From Phaeosaccion multiseriatum (taxonomy: Eukaryota; Ochrophyta, other classes): 64,000 bases of DNA. Shown here in pieces: positions 20,601 to 33,029 of the stretch (positions are counted from its first letter, which is position 1; each line of letters begins with the position of its first letter). Where the stretch lies: the NCBI GenBank assembly GCA_965112735.1, contig OZ218954.1, positions 4,092,001-4,156,000 of the forward strand, in the 5' to 3' direction. The position numbers and the translations under genes are program-made. The notes below the pieces were generated by a model. It saw only the letters and a list, made by a program, of their open reading frames with translations, had not been told where the DNA came from and made no database searches.

Positions 20601-23600
20601 GGAAGGACGGACATGAAATGGAGCAAGGGGTAAGAGACGCGTGAGGCTTAGCTGGGAGCGTAGAGCTGAAACGGGCCGATCACATGAGCTCGACGGGCAC
20701 GGCGCACTGCCCATGACTGCTGAGATTGCTTACCTTCATCGTCGGGGCGGGCGTAGGTGCGGCTGTCCAGACTGGCTTGGTCGTGGGAGCGGGGGTAGGA
20801 GCGTCCGTAGGAGCCCTCGTGGCCTGTGGGTGGAGGAGCGAGCAAGGGAAGGAAGGGCGGACATGAAGTGGAGCAAGGGTTAAGAGACGCGTGAGGCTTA
20901 GCGGGGAGCGTAGAGCTCAAACGGGCCGATCACATGAGCTCGACGGGCACAGCAGACTGCCCATGACTGCTGAGATTGCTCACCTTCATTGTCGGGGCGG
21001 GTGTAGGTGCATCCGTAGGAGCCCTCGTGGGCTGTGGGTGGGGAAGCGAGCAAGGGAAGGAAGGACGGACATGAAGTGGAGCAAGGGGTAAGAGACGCGT
21101 GAGGCTTAGCGGGGAGCGTAGAGCTGAAACGGGCCGATCACATGAGCTCGACGGGCACAGCAGACGGCCCATGACTGCTGAGTTTGCTAACCTTCATCGT
21201 CGGGGCGGGGGTAGGTGCATCCGTAGGAGCCCTCGTGGGCTGTTGGTGGTGAGGCGAGCAAGGGAAGGAAGTCAGACACGAAGTGGGGCAAGTGGTAAGA
21301 GACGCGTGAGGCTTAGCGAGGAGCGTAGAGCTCAAACGGGCCGATCACATGAGCTCGACGGGCACCGCAGACCGCCCATGACTGCTGAGATTACTCACCT
21401 TCATCGTCGGGGCGGGGGTAGGTGCATCCGTAGGAGCCCTCGTGGGCTTGGGGTGGGGAAGCGAGCAAGGGAAGGAAGGACGGACATGAAGTGGAGCAAG
21501 GGGTAAGAGACGCGTGAGTGAGGCTTAGCGGGGAGCGTAGAGCTCAAACGGGCCGATCACATGAGCTCGACGGGCACAGCAGACAGCCCATGACTGCTGA
21601 GATTACTCACCTTCATCGTCGGGGCGGGGGTAGGTGCATCCGTAGGAGCCCTCGTGGGCTTGGGGTGGGGAAGCGAGCAAGGGAAGGAAGGACGGACATG
21701 AAATGGAGCAAGGGGTAAGAGACGCGTGAGGCTTAGCTGGGAGCGTAGAGCTGAAACGGGCCGATCACATGAGCTCGACGGGCACGGCGCACTGCCCATG
21801 ACTGCTGAGATTGCTTACCTTCATCGTCGGGGCGGGCGTAGGTGCGGCTGTCCAGACTGGCTTGGTCGTGGGAGCGGGGGTAGGAGCGTCCGTAGGAGCC
21901 CTCGTGGGCTGTGGGTGGAGGAGCGAGCAAGGGAAGGAAGGGCGGACATGAAGTGGAGCAAGGGTTAAGAGACGCGTGAGGCTTAGCGGGGAGCGTAGAG
22001 CTCAAACGGGCCGATCACATGAGCTCGACGGGCACAGCAGACTGCCCATGACTGCTGAGATGGCTCACCTTCATTGTCGGGGCGGGTGTAGGTGCATCCG
22101 TAGGAGCCCTCGTGGGCTGTGGGTGGGGAAGCGAGCAAGGGAAGGAAGGACGGACATGAAGTGGAGCAAGGGGTAAGAGACGCGTGAGGCTTAGCGGGGA
22201 GCGTAGAGCTCAAACGGGCCGATCACATGAGCTCGACGGGCACAGCAGACTGCCCATGACTGCTGAGATTGCTCACCTTCATTGTCGGGGCGGGGGTAGG
22301 TGCATCCGTAGGAGCCCTCGTGGGCTGTGGGTGGGGAAGCGAGCAAGGGAAGGAAGGACGGACATGAAGTGGAGCAAGGGGTAAGAGACGCGTGAGTGAG
22401 GCTTAGCGGGGAGCGTAGAGCTGAAACGGGCCGATCACATGAGCTCGACGGGACACAGCAGACTGCCCATGACTGCTGAGATTACTCACCTTCATCGTCG
22501 GGGCGGGGGTAGGTGCATCCGTAGGAGCCCTCGTGGGCTGTGGGTGGGGAAGCGAGCAAGGGAAGGAAGGACGGAAGGGGTAGGAGACGCGTGAGGCTTA
22601 GCGGGGAGCGTAGAGCTCAAACGGGCCGATCACATGAGCTCGACGGGCACAGCAGACTGCCCATGACTGCTGAGATGGCTCACCTTCATAGTCGGGGCGG
22701 GCGTAGGTGCGGCGGTCCAGACTGGCTTGGTCGTAGGAGCGGGGGTAGGAGCGTCCGTGGGAGCCCTCGTGGGCTGTGAGTGCAGGAGCGAGCACGGGAA
22801 GGAAGGACGGACATGAAGTGGAGCAAGGGGTAAGAGACGCGTGAGGCTTAGCGGGGAGCGTAGAGCTGAAACGGGCCGATCACATGAGCTCGACGGGACA
22901 CAGCAGACTGCCCATGACTGCTGAGATTACTCACCTTCATCGTCGGGGCGGGGGTAGGTGCATCCGTAGGAGCCCTCGTGGGCTGTGGGTGGAGGAGCGA
23001 GCAAGGGAAGGAAGGGCGGACATGAAGTGGAGCAAGGGGTAAGAGACGCGTGAGGCTTAGCGGGGAGCGTAGAGGTCAAACGGGCCGATCACATGAGCTC
23101 GACGGGCACAGCAGACTGCCCATGACTGCTGAGATTGCTCACCTTCATTGTCGGGGCGGGGGTAGGTGCATCCGTAGGAGCCCTCGTGGGCTGTGGGTGG
23201 GGAAGCGAGCAAGGGAAGGAAGGACGGAAGGGGTAGGAGACGCTTGAGGCTTAGCGGGGAGCGTAGAGCTCAAACGGGCCGATCACATGAGCTCGACGGG
23301 CACAGCAGACTGCCCATGACTGCTGAGATGGCTCACCTTCATAGTCGGGGCGGGCGTAGGTGCGGCGGTCCAGACTGGCTTGGTCGTAGGAGCGGGGGTA
23401 GGAGCGTCCGTGGGAGCCCTCGTGGGCTGTGGGTGGAGGAGCGAGCACGGGAAGGAAGGACGGACATGAAGTGGAGCAAGGGGTAAGAGACGCGTGAGGC
23501 TTAGCGGGGAACGTAGAGCAGAAACGGGCCGATCACATGAGCTCGACGGGCACAGCAGACTGCCCATGACGGCTGAGATTGCTCACCTTCATTGTCGGGG

Positions 23601-26600
23601 CGGGGGTAGGTGCATCCGTGGGAGCCCTCGTGTGCTGTGGGTGGGGAAGCGAGCAAGGGAAGGAAGGACGGACATGAAGTGGAGCAAGGGGTAAGAGACG
23701 CGTGAGTGAGGCTTAGCGGGGAGCGTAGAGCTGAAACGGGCCGATCACATGAGCTCGACGGGACACAGCAGACTGCCCATGACTGCTGAGATTACTCACC
23801 TTCATCGTCGGGGCGGGGGTAGGAGCATCCGTAGGAGCCCTCGTGGGCTGTGGGTGGGGAAGCGAGCAAGGGAAGGAGGGACGGAAGGGGTAGGAGGCGC
23901 GTGAGGCTTAGCGGGGAGCGTAGAGCTCAAGCGGGCCGATCACATGAGGTCGACGGGCACAGCAGACTGCCCATGACTGCTGAGATGGCTTACCTTCATC
24001 GTCGGGGCGGGGGTAGGTGCATCCGTAGGAGCCCTCGTGGGCTTGGGGTGGGGAAGCGAGCAAGGGAAGGAAGGACGGACATGAAATGGAGCAAGGGGTA
24101 AGAGACGCGTGAGGCTTAGCTGGGAGCGTAGAGCTGAAACGGGCCGATCACATGAGCTCGACGGGCACGGCGCACTGCCCATGACTGCTGAGATTGCTTA
24201 CCTTCATCGTGGGGGCGGGCGTAGGTGCGGCTGTCCAGACTGGCTTGGTCGTAGGCGCGGGGGTAGGAGCGTCCGTAGGAGCCCTCGTGGGCTGTGAGTG
24301 GAGGAGCGAGCACGGGAAGGAAGGACGGATGAAGTGGAGCAAGGGGTAAGAGACGCGTGAAGCTTAGCGGGGAGCGTAGAGCTGAAACGGGCCGATCACA
24401 TGAGCTCGACGGGCACAGCAGACTGCCCATGACGGCTAAGGTTACTCGCCTTCATCGTCGGGGCGGGGGTAGGTGCGTCCGTAGGAGCCCTCGTGGGCTG
24501 TTGGTGGTGAGGCGAGCAAGGGAAGAAAGTCAGACACGAAGTGGGGCAAGTGGTAAGAGACGCGTGAGGCTTAGCGGGGAGCGTAGAGCTCAAACGGGCC
24601 GATCACATGAGCTCGACGGGCACCGCAGACTGCCCATGACTGCTGAGATTACTCACCTTCATCGTCGGGGCGGGGGTAGGTGCATCCGTAGGAGCCCTCG
24701 TGGGCTTGGGGTGGGGAAGCGAGCAAGGGAAGGAAGGACGGACATGAAGTGGAGCAAGGGGTAAGAGACGCGTGAGTGAGGCTTAGCGGGGAGCGTAGAG
24801 CTGAAACGGGCCGATCACATGAGCTCGACGGGCACGGCGCACTGCCCATGACTGCTGAGATTACTCACCTTCATCGTCGGGGCGGGGGTAGGTGCATCCG
24901 TAGGAGCCCTCGTGGGCTTGGGGTGGGGAAGCGAGCAAGGGAAGGAAGGACGGACATGAAATGGAGCAAGGGGTAAGAGACGCGTGAGGCTTAGCTGGGA
25001 GCGTAGAGCTGAAACGGGCCGATCACATGAGCTCGACGGGCACGGCGCACTGCCCATGACTGCTGAGATTGCTTACCTTCATCGTCGGGGCGGGCGTAGG
25101 TGCGGCTGTCCAGACTGGCTTGGTCGTGGGAGCGGGGGTAGGAGCGTCCGTAGGAGCCCTCGTGGGCTGTGGGTGGAGGAGCGAGCAAGGGAAGGAAGGA
25201 CGGACATGAAGTGGAGCAAGGGGTAAGAGACGCGTGAGGCTTAGCGGGGAGCGTAGAGCTCAAACGGGCCGATCACATGAGCTCGACCGGCACCGCAGAC
25301 TGCCCATGACTGCTGAGATTGCTCACCTTCATTGTCGGGGCGGGGGTAGGTGCATCCGTAGGAGCCCTCGTGGGCTGTGGGTGGGGAAGCGAGCAAGGGA
25401 AGGAAGGACGGACATGAAGTGGAGCAAGGGGTAAGAGACGCGTGAGTGAGGCTTAGCGGGGAGCGTAGAGCTGAAACGGGCCGATCACATGAGCTCGACG
25501 GGACACAGCAGACTGCCCATGACGGCTAAGGTTACTCGCCTTCATCGTCGGGGCGGGGGTAGGTGCGTCCGTAGGAGCCCTCGTGGGCTGTTGGTGGTGA
25601 GGCGAGCAAGGGAAGAAAGTCAGACACGAAGTGGGGCAAGTGGTAAGAGACGCGTGAGGCTTAGCGGGGAGCGTAGAGCTCAAACGGGCCGATCACATGA
25701 GCTCGACGGGCACCGCAGACTGCCCATGACTGCTGAGATTACTCACCTTCATCGTCGGGGCGGGCGTAGGTGCGGCTGTCCAGACTGGCTTGGTCGTAGG
25801 CGCGGGGGTAGGAGCGTCCGTAGGAGCCCTCGTGGGCTGTGGGTGGAGGAGCGAGCAAGGGAAGGAAGGGCGGACATGAAGTGGAGCAAGGGTTAAGAGA
25901 CGCGTGAGGCTTAGCGGGGAGCGTAGAGCTCAAACGGGCCGATCACATGAGCTCGACGGGCACAGCAGACTGCCCATGACTGCTGAGATTGCTCACCTTC
26001 ATTGTCGGGGCGGGTGTAGGTGCATCCGTAGGAGCCCTCGTGGGCTGTGGGTGGGGAAGCGAGCAAGGGAAGGAAGGACGGACATGAAGTGGAGCAAGGG
26101 GTAAGAGACGCGTGATGCTTAGCGGGGAGCGTAGAGCTGAAACGGGCCGATCACATGAGCTCGACGGGCACAGCAGACTGCCCATGACTGCTGAGATGGC
26201 TCACCTTCATCGTCGGGGCGGGGGTAGGTGCATCCGTAGGAGCCCTCGTGGGCTGTGGGTGGGGAAGCGAGCAAGGGAAGGAAGGGCGGACATGAAGTGG
26301 AGCAAGGGGTAAGAGACGCGTGAGGCTTAGCGGGGAGCGTAGAGGTCAAACGGGCCGATCACATGAGCTCGACGGGCACAGCAGACTGCCCATGACGGCT
26401 AAGGTTACTCGCCTTCATCGTCGGGGCGGGGGTAGGTGCGTCCGTAGGAGCCCTCGTGGGCTGTTGGTGGTGAGGCGAGCAAGGGAAGAAAGTCAGACAC
26501 GAAGTGGGGCAAGTGGTAAGAGACGCGTGAGGCTTAGCGGGGAGCGTAGAGCTCAAACGGGCCGATCACATGAGCTCGACGGGCACCGCAGACTGCCCAT

Positions 26601-29600
26601 GACTGCTGAGATTACTCACCTTCATCGTCGGGGCGGGGGTAGGTGCATCCGTAGGAGCCCTCGTGGGCTGTGGGTGGAGGAGCGAGCAAGGGAAGGAAGG
26701 GCGGACATGAAGTGGAGCAAGGGGTAAGAGACGCGTGAGTGAAGCTTAGCGGGGAGCGTAGAGCTGAAACGGGCCGATCACATGAGCTCGACGGCACACA
26801 GCAGACTGCCCATGACTGCTGAGATTACTCACCTTCATCGTCGGGGCGGGGGTAGGTGCATCCGTAGGAGCCCTCGTGGGCTGTGGGTGGGGAAGCGAGC
26901 AAGGGAAGGAAGGATCGAAATGGAACAAGGGGTAAGAGACGCGTGAGGCTTAGCGGGGAGCGTAGAGCTGAAACGGGCCGATCACATGAGCTCGACGGGC
27001 ACGGCGCACTGCCCATGACTGCTGAGATTGCTTACCTTCATCGTCGGGGCGGGCGTAGGTGCGGCTGTCCAGACTGGCTTGGTCGTAGGCGCGGGGGTAG
27101 GAGCGTCCGTAGGAGCCCTCGTGGGCTGTGGGTGGAGGAGCGAGCAAGGGAAGGAAGGACGGACATGAAGTGGAGCAAGGGGTAAGAGACGCGTGAGGCT
27201 TAGCGGGGAGCGTAGAGCTCAAACGGGCCGATCACATGAGCTCGACCGGCACCGCAGACTGCCCATGACTGCTGAGATTGCTCACCTTCATTGTCGGGGC
27301 GGGGGTAGGTGCATCCGTAGGAGCCCTCGTGGGCTGTGGGTGGGGAAGCGAGCAAGGGAAGGAAGGACGGACATGAAGTGGAGCAAGGGGTAAGAGACGC
27401 GTGAGTGAGGCTTAGCGGGGAGCGTAGAGCTGAAACGGGCCGATCACATGAGCTCGACGGGACACAGCAGACTGCCCATGACTGCTGAGATTACTCACCT
27501 TCATCGTCGGGGCGGGGGTAGGTGCATCCGTAGGAGCCCTCGTGGGCTGTGGGTGGGGAAGCGAGCAAGGGAAGGAAGGGCGGACATGAAGTGGAGCAAG
27601 GGGTAAGAGACGCGTGAGGCTTAGCGGGGAGCGTAGAGGTCAAACGGGCCGATCACATGAGCTCGACGGGCACAGCAGACTGCCCATGACTGCTGAGATT
27701 ACTCACCTTCATCGTCGGGGCGGGGGTAGGTGCATCCGTAGGAGCCCTCGTGGGCTGTGGGTGGGGAAGCGAGCAAGGGAAGGAAGGGCGGACATGAAGT
27801 GGAGCAAGGGGTAAGAGACGCGTGAGGCTTAGCGGGGAGCGTAGAGGTCAAACGGGCCGATCACATGAGCTCGACGGGCACAGCAGACTGCCCATGACTG
27901 CTGAGATTACTCACCTTCATCGTCGGGGCGGGGGTAGGTGCATCCGTAGGAGCCCTCGTGGGCTGTGGGTGGGGAAGCGAGCAAGGGAAGGAAGGGCGGA
28001 CATGAAGTGGAGCAAGGGGTAAGAGACGCGTGAGGCTTAGCGGGGAGCGTAGAGGTCAAACGGGCCGATCACATGAGCTCGACGGGCACAGCAGACTGCC
28101 CATGACTGCTGAGATTACTCACCTTCATCGTCGGGGCGGGGGTAGGTGCATCCGTAGGAGCCCTCGTGGGCTGTGGGTGGGGAAGCGAGCAAGGGAAGGA
28201 AGGACGGACATGAAGTCGAGCAAGGGGTAAGAGACGCGTGAGGCTTAGCGGGGAGCGTAGAGCTGAAACGGGCCGATCACATGAGGTCGACGGGCACGGC
28301 GCACTGCCCATGACTGCTGAGATTGCTTACCTTCATGGTGGGGGCGGGCGTAGGTGCGGCTGTCCAGACTGGCTTGGTCGTAGGCGCGGGGGTAGGAGCG
28401 TCCGTAGGAGCCCTCGTGGGCTGTGGGTGGAGGAGCGAGCAAGGGAAGGAAGGGCGGACATGCAGTGGAGCAAGGGGTAGGAGACGCGTGAGGCTTAGCG
28501 GGGAGCGTAGAGCTCAAACAGGCCGATCGAATGAGCTCGACGGGCACCGCAGACTGCCCCTGACGGTTGAGATTGCTCACCTTCATCGTCGGGGCGGGGG
28601 TAGGTGCATCCGTAGGAGCCCTCGTGGGCTGTGGGTGGGGAAGCGAGCAAGGGAAGGAAGGACGGACATGAAATGGAGCAAGAGGTAAGAGACGCTGAGG
28701 CTTAGCGGGGAGCGTAGAGCTGAAACGGGCCGATCACATGAGGTCGACGGGCACGGCGCACTGCCCATGACTGCTGAGATTGCTTACCTTCATGGTGGGG
28801 GCGGGCGTAGGTGCCGCTGTCCAGACTGGCTTGGTCGTAGGAGCGGGGGTAGGAGCGTCCGTAGGAGCCCTCGTGGGCTGTGAGTGGAGGAGCGAGCACG
28901 GGAAGGAAGGACGGACATGATATGGAGCAAGGGGTAAGAGACGCGTGAGGCTTAGCGGGGAGCGTAGAGCTGAAACGGGCCGATCACATGAGCTCGACGG
29001 GCACAGCAGACTGCCCATGCCTGCTGAGATGACTCACCTTCATCGTCGGGGCGGGGGTAGGTGCATCCGTAGGAGCCCTCGTGGGCTGAGGGGGGGGAAG
29101 CGAGCAAGGGAAGGAAGGACGGACATGAGGAAGGAAGGATCGAAATGGAACAAGGGGTAAGAGACGCGTGAGTGAGGCTTAGCGGGGAGCGTAGAGCTGA
29201 AACGAGCCGATCACATGAGCTCGACGGGCACAGCAGACTTCCCCTGACTGCTGAGATTGCTTACCTTCATCGTGGGGGCGGGCGTAGGTGCGGCTGTCCA
29301 GACTGGCTTGGTCGTAGGCGCGGGGGTAGGAACGTCCGTGGGAGCCCTCGTGGGCTGTGAGTGGAGGAGCGAGCACGGGAAGGAAGGACGGACATGAAAT
29401 GGAGCAAGGGGTAAGAGACGCGTGAGGCTTAGCGGGGAGCGTAGAGCTGAAACGGGCCGATCACATGAGCTCGACGGGCACAGCAGACTGCCCATGCCTG
29501 CTGAGATGACTCACCTTCATGGTGGGGGCGGGGGTAGGTGCATCCGTAGGAGCCCTCGTGGGCTGTGGGTGGGGAAGCGAGCAAGGGAAGGAAGGACGGA

Positions 29601-32149
29601 CATGAAGTGGAGCAAGGGGTAAGAGACGCGCGAGGCTTAGCGGGGAGCGTAGAGCGCAAAAGGGCCGATCACATGAGCTCGACGGGCACCGCAGACTGCC
29701 CATGCCTGCTGAGATTACTCACCTTCATCGTCGGGGCGGGGGTAGGTGCATCCGTAGGAGCCCTCGTGGGCTGAGGGGGGGGAAGCGAGCACGGGAAGGA
29801 AGGACGGACATGAAGTGGAGCAAGGGGTAAGAGACGCGTGAGTGAGGCTTAGCGGGGAGCGTAGAGCTGAAACGGGCCGATCACATGAGGTCGACGGGCA
29901 CGGCGCACTGCCTATGACTGCTGAGATTGCTTACCTTCATCGTCGGGGCGGGCGTAGGTGCGGCTGTCCAGACTGGCTTGGTCGTAGGCGCGGGGGTAGG
30001 TGCATCCGTAGGAGCCCTCGTGGGCTGTGGGTGGGGAAGCGAGCAAGGGAAGGAAGGACGGACATGAAATGGAGCAAGGGGTAAGAGACGCGTGAGGCTT
30101 AGCGGGGAGCGTAGAGCTGAAACGGGCCGATCACATGAGGTCGACGGGCACAGCAGACGGCCCATGACTGCTGAGTTTGCTTACCTTCATCGTCGGGGCG
30201 GGGGTAGGTGCATCCGTAGGAGCCCTCGTGGGCTGTGGGTGGGGAAGCGAGCAAGGGAAGGAAGGACGGACATGAAGTGGAGCAAGGGGTAAGAGACGCG
30301 TGAGTGAGGCTTAGCGGGGAGCGTAGAGCTGAAACGGGCCGATCACATGAGCTCGACGGGACACAGCAGACTGCCCATGACTGCTGAGATTACTCACCTT
30401 CATTGTCGGGGCGGGGGTAGGAGCATCCGTAGGAGCCCTCGTGGGCTGTGGGTGGGGAAGCGAGCACGGGAAGGAAGGGCGGACATGAAGTGGAGCAAGG
30501 GGTAAGAGACGCGTGAGGCTTAGCTGGGAGCGTAGAGCTGAAACGGGACGATCACATGAGGTCGCCGGGCACAGCAGACTGCCCATGACTGCTGAGATGG
30601 CTCACCTTCATGGTCGGGGCGGGGGTAGGTGCATCCGTAGGAGCCCTCGTGGGCTGTGGGTGGGGAAGCGAGCAAGGGAAGGAAGGATGGACATGAAATG
30701 GAGCAAGGGGTAAGAGACGCGTGATGCTTAGCGGGGAGCGTAGAGCTGAAACGGGCCGATCACATGAGCTCGACGGGCACAGCAGACTGCCCATGACTGC
30801 TGAGATGGCTCACCTTCATCGTCGGGGCGGGGGTAGGTGCATCCGTAGGAGCCCTCGTGGGCTGTGGGTGGGGAAGCGAGCACGGGAAGGAAGGATCGAA
30901 ATGGAACAAGGGGTAAGAGACGCGTGAGGCTTAGCGGGGAGCGTAGAGCTGAAACGGGCCGATCACATGAGCTCGACGGGCACGGCGCACTGCCCATGAC
31001 TGCTGAGATGGCGTACCTTCATGGTGGGGGCGGGCGTAGGTGCGGCTGTCCAGACTGGCTTGGTCGTGGGAGCGGGGGTAGGAGCGTCCGTAGGAGCCCT
31101 CGTGGGCTGTGAGTGGAGGAGCGAGCAAGGGAAGGAAGGGCGGACATGATATGGAGCAAGGGGTAAGAGACGCGTGAGGCTTAGCGGGGAGCGTAGAGCT
31201 CAAACGGGCCGATCACATGAGCTCGACCGGCACCGCAGACTGCCCATGACGGCTGAGATTGCTCACCTTCATCGTCGGGGCGGGGGTAGGTGCATCCGTA
31301 GGAGCCCTCGTGGGCTGTGGGTGGGGAAGCGAGCAAGGGAAGGAAGGACGGACATGAAGTGGAGCAAGGGGTAAGAGACGCGTGAGTGAGGCTTAGCGGG
31401 GAGCGTAGAGCTGAAACGGGCCGATCACATGAGCTCGACGGGACACAGCAGACTGCCCATGACTGCTGAGATTACTCACCTTCATTGTCGGGGCGGGGGT
31501 AGGAGCATCCGTAGGAGCCCTCGTGGGCTGTGGGTGGGGAAGCGAGCAAGGGAAGGAAGGACGGACATGAAGTGGAGCAAGGGGTAAGAGACGCGTGAGT
31601 GAGGCTTAGCGGGGAGCGTAGAGCTGAAACGGGCCGATCACATGAGCTCGACGGGCACAGCAGACTGCCTATGACTGCTGAGATTGCCCACCTTCATGGT
31701 CGGGGCGGGGGTCGGAGCGTCCGTCCAAGTAGGCTGGGGCGTAGGCACGGGCGGGGCCGTCCACGTTGGCGCGGGCGTGGGTGCGTACGTGGGAGGCTCC
31801 GTGGGCTTGTGGACGGCGGAGCGAGGACGGGAAGGCACACGCAGTTGGCGCGCGAATTGGAGCGAGGTGAGGAGGAAGGCGGGGGCTACGTGAGGAGAGC
31901 AATATTGGCTTCACATATCACGAAAAGCACGGTGCCTCTCAAGGCAGGCTCTCTTACCTTCGTGGTGGGCACCGGGGTAGCCCCTGTCCAGACAGGCGCG
32001 GGAGTGGGGCTGGACCAGTACCGACTCCACCGGGATTTTAGCATCCTGGCTTCAGGAACATCACGGTCCGTCCTCTCGTCGTTCTCGGAGGTGGCCCGGC
32101 TGACGGCGAGGAAGGCCAGGAGGGCGGTGCCGAAGAAGGAGACACGCAT
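14634..32149 (-). CDS. Secreted P/T-rich repeat protein, paralog B, ~81 exons
   Basis: Exon 1 is 32149-31958 (64 codons: signal peptide MRVSFFGTALLAFLAVSRAT, then a linker and PTPAPVWTGATPVPTTK). Exon 2 is 31805-31692 (38 codons). About 74 amplified exons follow between 31527 and 15450. The tail is 15303-15169 (45 codons, SKDSSKDSKDSSKDKSKGKK type), three identical 33-nt exons 15066-15034, 14936-14904 and 14798-14766 (NKKGKKHRKRK), and 14666-14634 (KGGKGKGKWW, TGA). Every junction read is phase 0. Using all exons gives roughly 1,670 residues. The architecture (secretion signal, long Pro/Thr region likely to be O-glycosylated, polycationic Lys tail) suggests an extracellular structural or matrix protein, but no family is recognised. 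Paralog A has the same ends with no amplified exons. One unit has lost its donor and three use GC donors, so isoform diversity or exon skipping is likely. Confidence 0.8.
14766..15066 (-). repeat. Three copies of a 33-nt basic micro-exon
   Basis: Exons 15066-15034, 14936-14904 and 14798-14766 each encode NKKGKKHRKRK and are separated by introns of about 100 bp with similar sequence. Donors are GTGTGT or GTCTGT and the acceptor is gtcatcag. Paralog A has a single copy (4115-4083). This is a second, smaller exon amplification in the same gene. Confidence 0.8.
15450..31527 (-). repeat. Tandem exon-intron array, ~74 units of ~208 or ~250 bp
   Basis: Each unit, read on the minus strand, is a pyrimidine-rich acceptor (ccttcccttgctcgcttccc, then cacccacag), an exon and a donor, then a ~160-bp intron. 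About 53 units carry a 48-nt exon encoding PTRAPTDAPTPAPTMK. About 21 carry a 90-nt exon that inserts TKPVWTAAPTPAPT. Example 48-nt exons are 31527-31480 and 17347-17300; the most 3' 90-nt exon is 15539-15450. Donors are mostly GTGAGC, GTAAGC, GTGAGT or GTACGC. The introns are as similar between units as the exons, so the whole unit is being copied or homogenised. Long plus-strand open frames here are shadows of the repeat. Confidence 0.93.
20014..22183 (-). repeat. Higher-order repeat: two ~1,085-bp blocks of five units
   Basis: Blocks 20014-21098 and 21099-22183 are nearly identical. Landmarks recur exactly 1,085 bp apart (20014/21099, 20433/21518, 20641/21726, 20891/21976), including a distinctive intron variant (gtcagacacgaagtggggca on the plus strand). 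A shorter block repeats with a 653-bp spacing at 22598 and 23251. This shows recent multi-unit duplication within the array. Confidence 0.85.
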
Positions 32150-32305
32150 GGTGCTCACGATGTTGGTCACGTAAGCTGTAGTCTTTGCTTTCGTCCAGTG
32201 TTGGTTTGTTTGTGAGCAGGCATGTGCCCTCTATGCTCCTGCTCATCAGCCGAAACATTTATATTCGTTTCTGGACAGCAAGGCAACAATAACGCGCCAA
32301 ATTCT

Positions 32306-32325
32306 CTTGGGCAGTTGGGGCTTCG
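32306..32325 (-). promoter_or_regulatory. Family upstream element (paralog B)
   Basis: CGAAGCCCCAACTGCCCAAG on the minus strand, about 157-176 bp upstream of the ATG at 32149. It is identical to the copy upstream of paralog C. A GCGCC/GCGCG box lies just downstream in both. Confidence 0.6.
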
Positions 32326-33029
32326 AGAAAAATCGCAAAAATCACAGGACTAAACAACCCCCGGGGGGGGAACTACCCTCCTCGACAAACGCGCTGCCTG
32401 GGCTACTTCCTGCTTCCTGCTTTCTGGCTGCGGCCTGGTCGACGTGCCGCCTCTCGTTCGACCGCCCCTCCTCTGGTGGAGGGCAATCTCGAACACAGGT
32501 CATGGTATTTTCGCTCACGGGGCAGCCTTGCTTCCTGAGGCATCCGAATTTGGACTGACGCGGGTCGGGGGGATAGAGGGGCGATAGTACAGGTGAAGAG
32601 CAGTGGTGACCGCCCACCCGATAGCAGCCCCCCCGAGCATGATAGTTGCAAGCCACAGGCCAGGCGATACGCGCCAGCATCCTTTCTCCTTCGCGTTCAC
32701 TGAGCCTTTTCGGGTGCGAGTGAGTAGAGAGCAGCCCAGCCCTGCCTGCCCACTCGCCTTCTTAGCAATCACTCTTTGAGAGCATCTGAGCAATCCTTCC
32801 TAGCACCACTTCCGACTGTTCTGACTCTGGGCTCTCCCCCGGGCGGGTTGCTTCAAGAGTCTGCGCCTTTCGAACCACGACTTTTCTCTGCCCGCCCTCT
32901 CTAGTCCATAGATTGTCCGTCACGATTGTTAGTGCCATACGACGGGAGGGTTCGGATACATTTCGTGCGTCCCTGGGAAGCCGCGGCATCTGCCTTATCT
33001 TTTTGGCATCCGTGGTGCTGCTGAGCTTT

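Noticed and set aside
15450-31527. CRISPR-like array
   Set aside because: The unit is ~208-250 bp with no constant-repeat/variable-spacer pattern, whole units are homogenised, and the genome is eukaryotic with consistent splice sites.
15600-31600. Dozens of similar ~66- and ~80-residue plus-strand open frames (MRLSGERRAETGRSHELDG...)
   Set aside because: They are antisense to the exon-intron units, run through the introns of the minus-strand gene, and repeat because the DNA repeats. They have no splice or start logic of their own.
32515-32793. Possible small membrane protein on the minus strand
   Set aside because: It has one hydrophobic segment but no ATG start, and the similar position upstream of paralog C does not preserve the frame.
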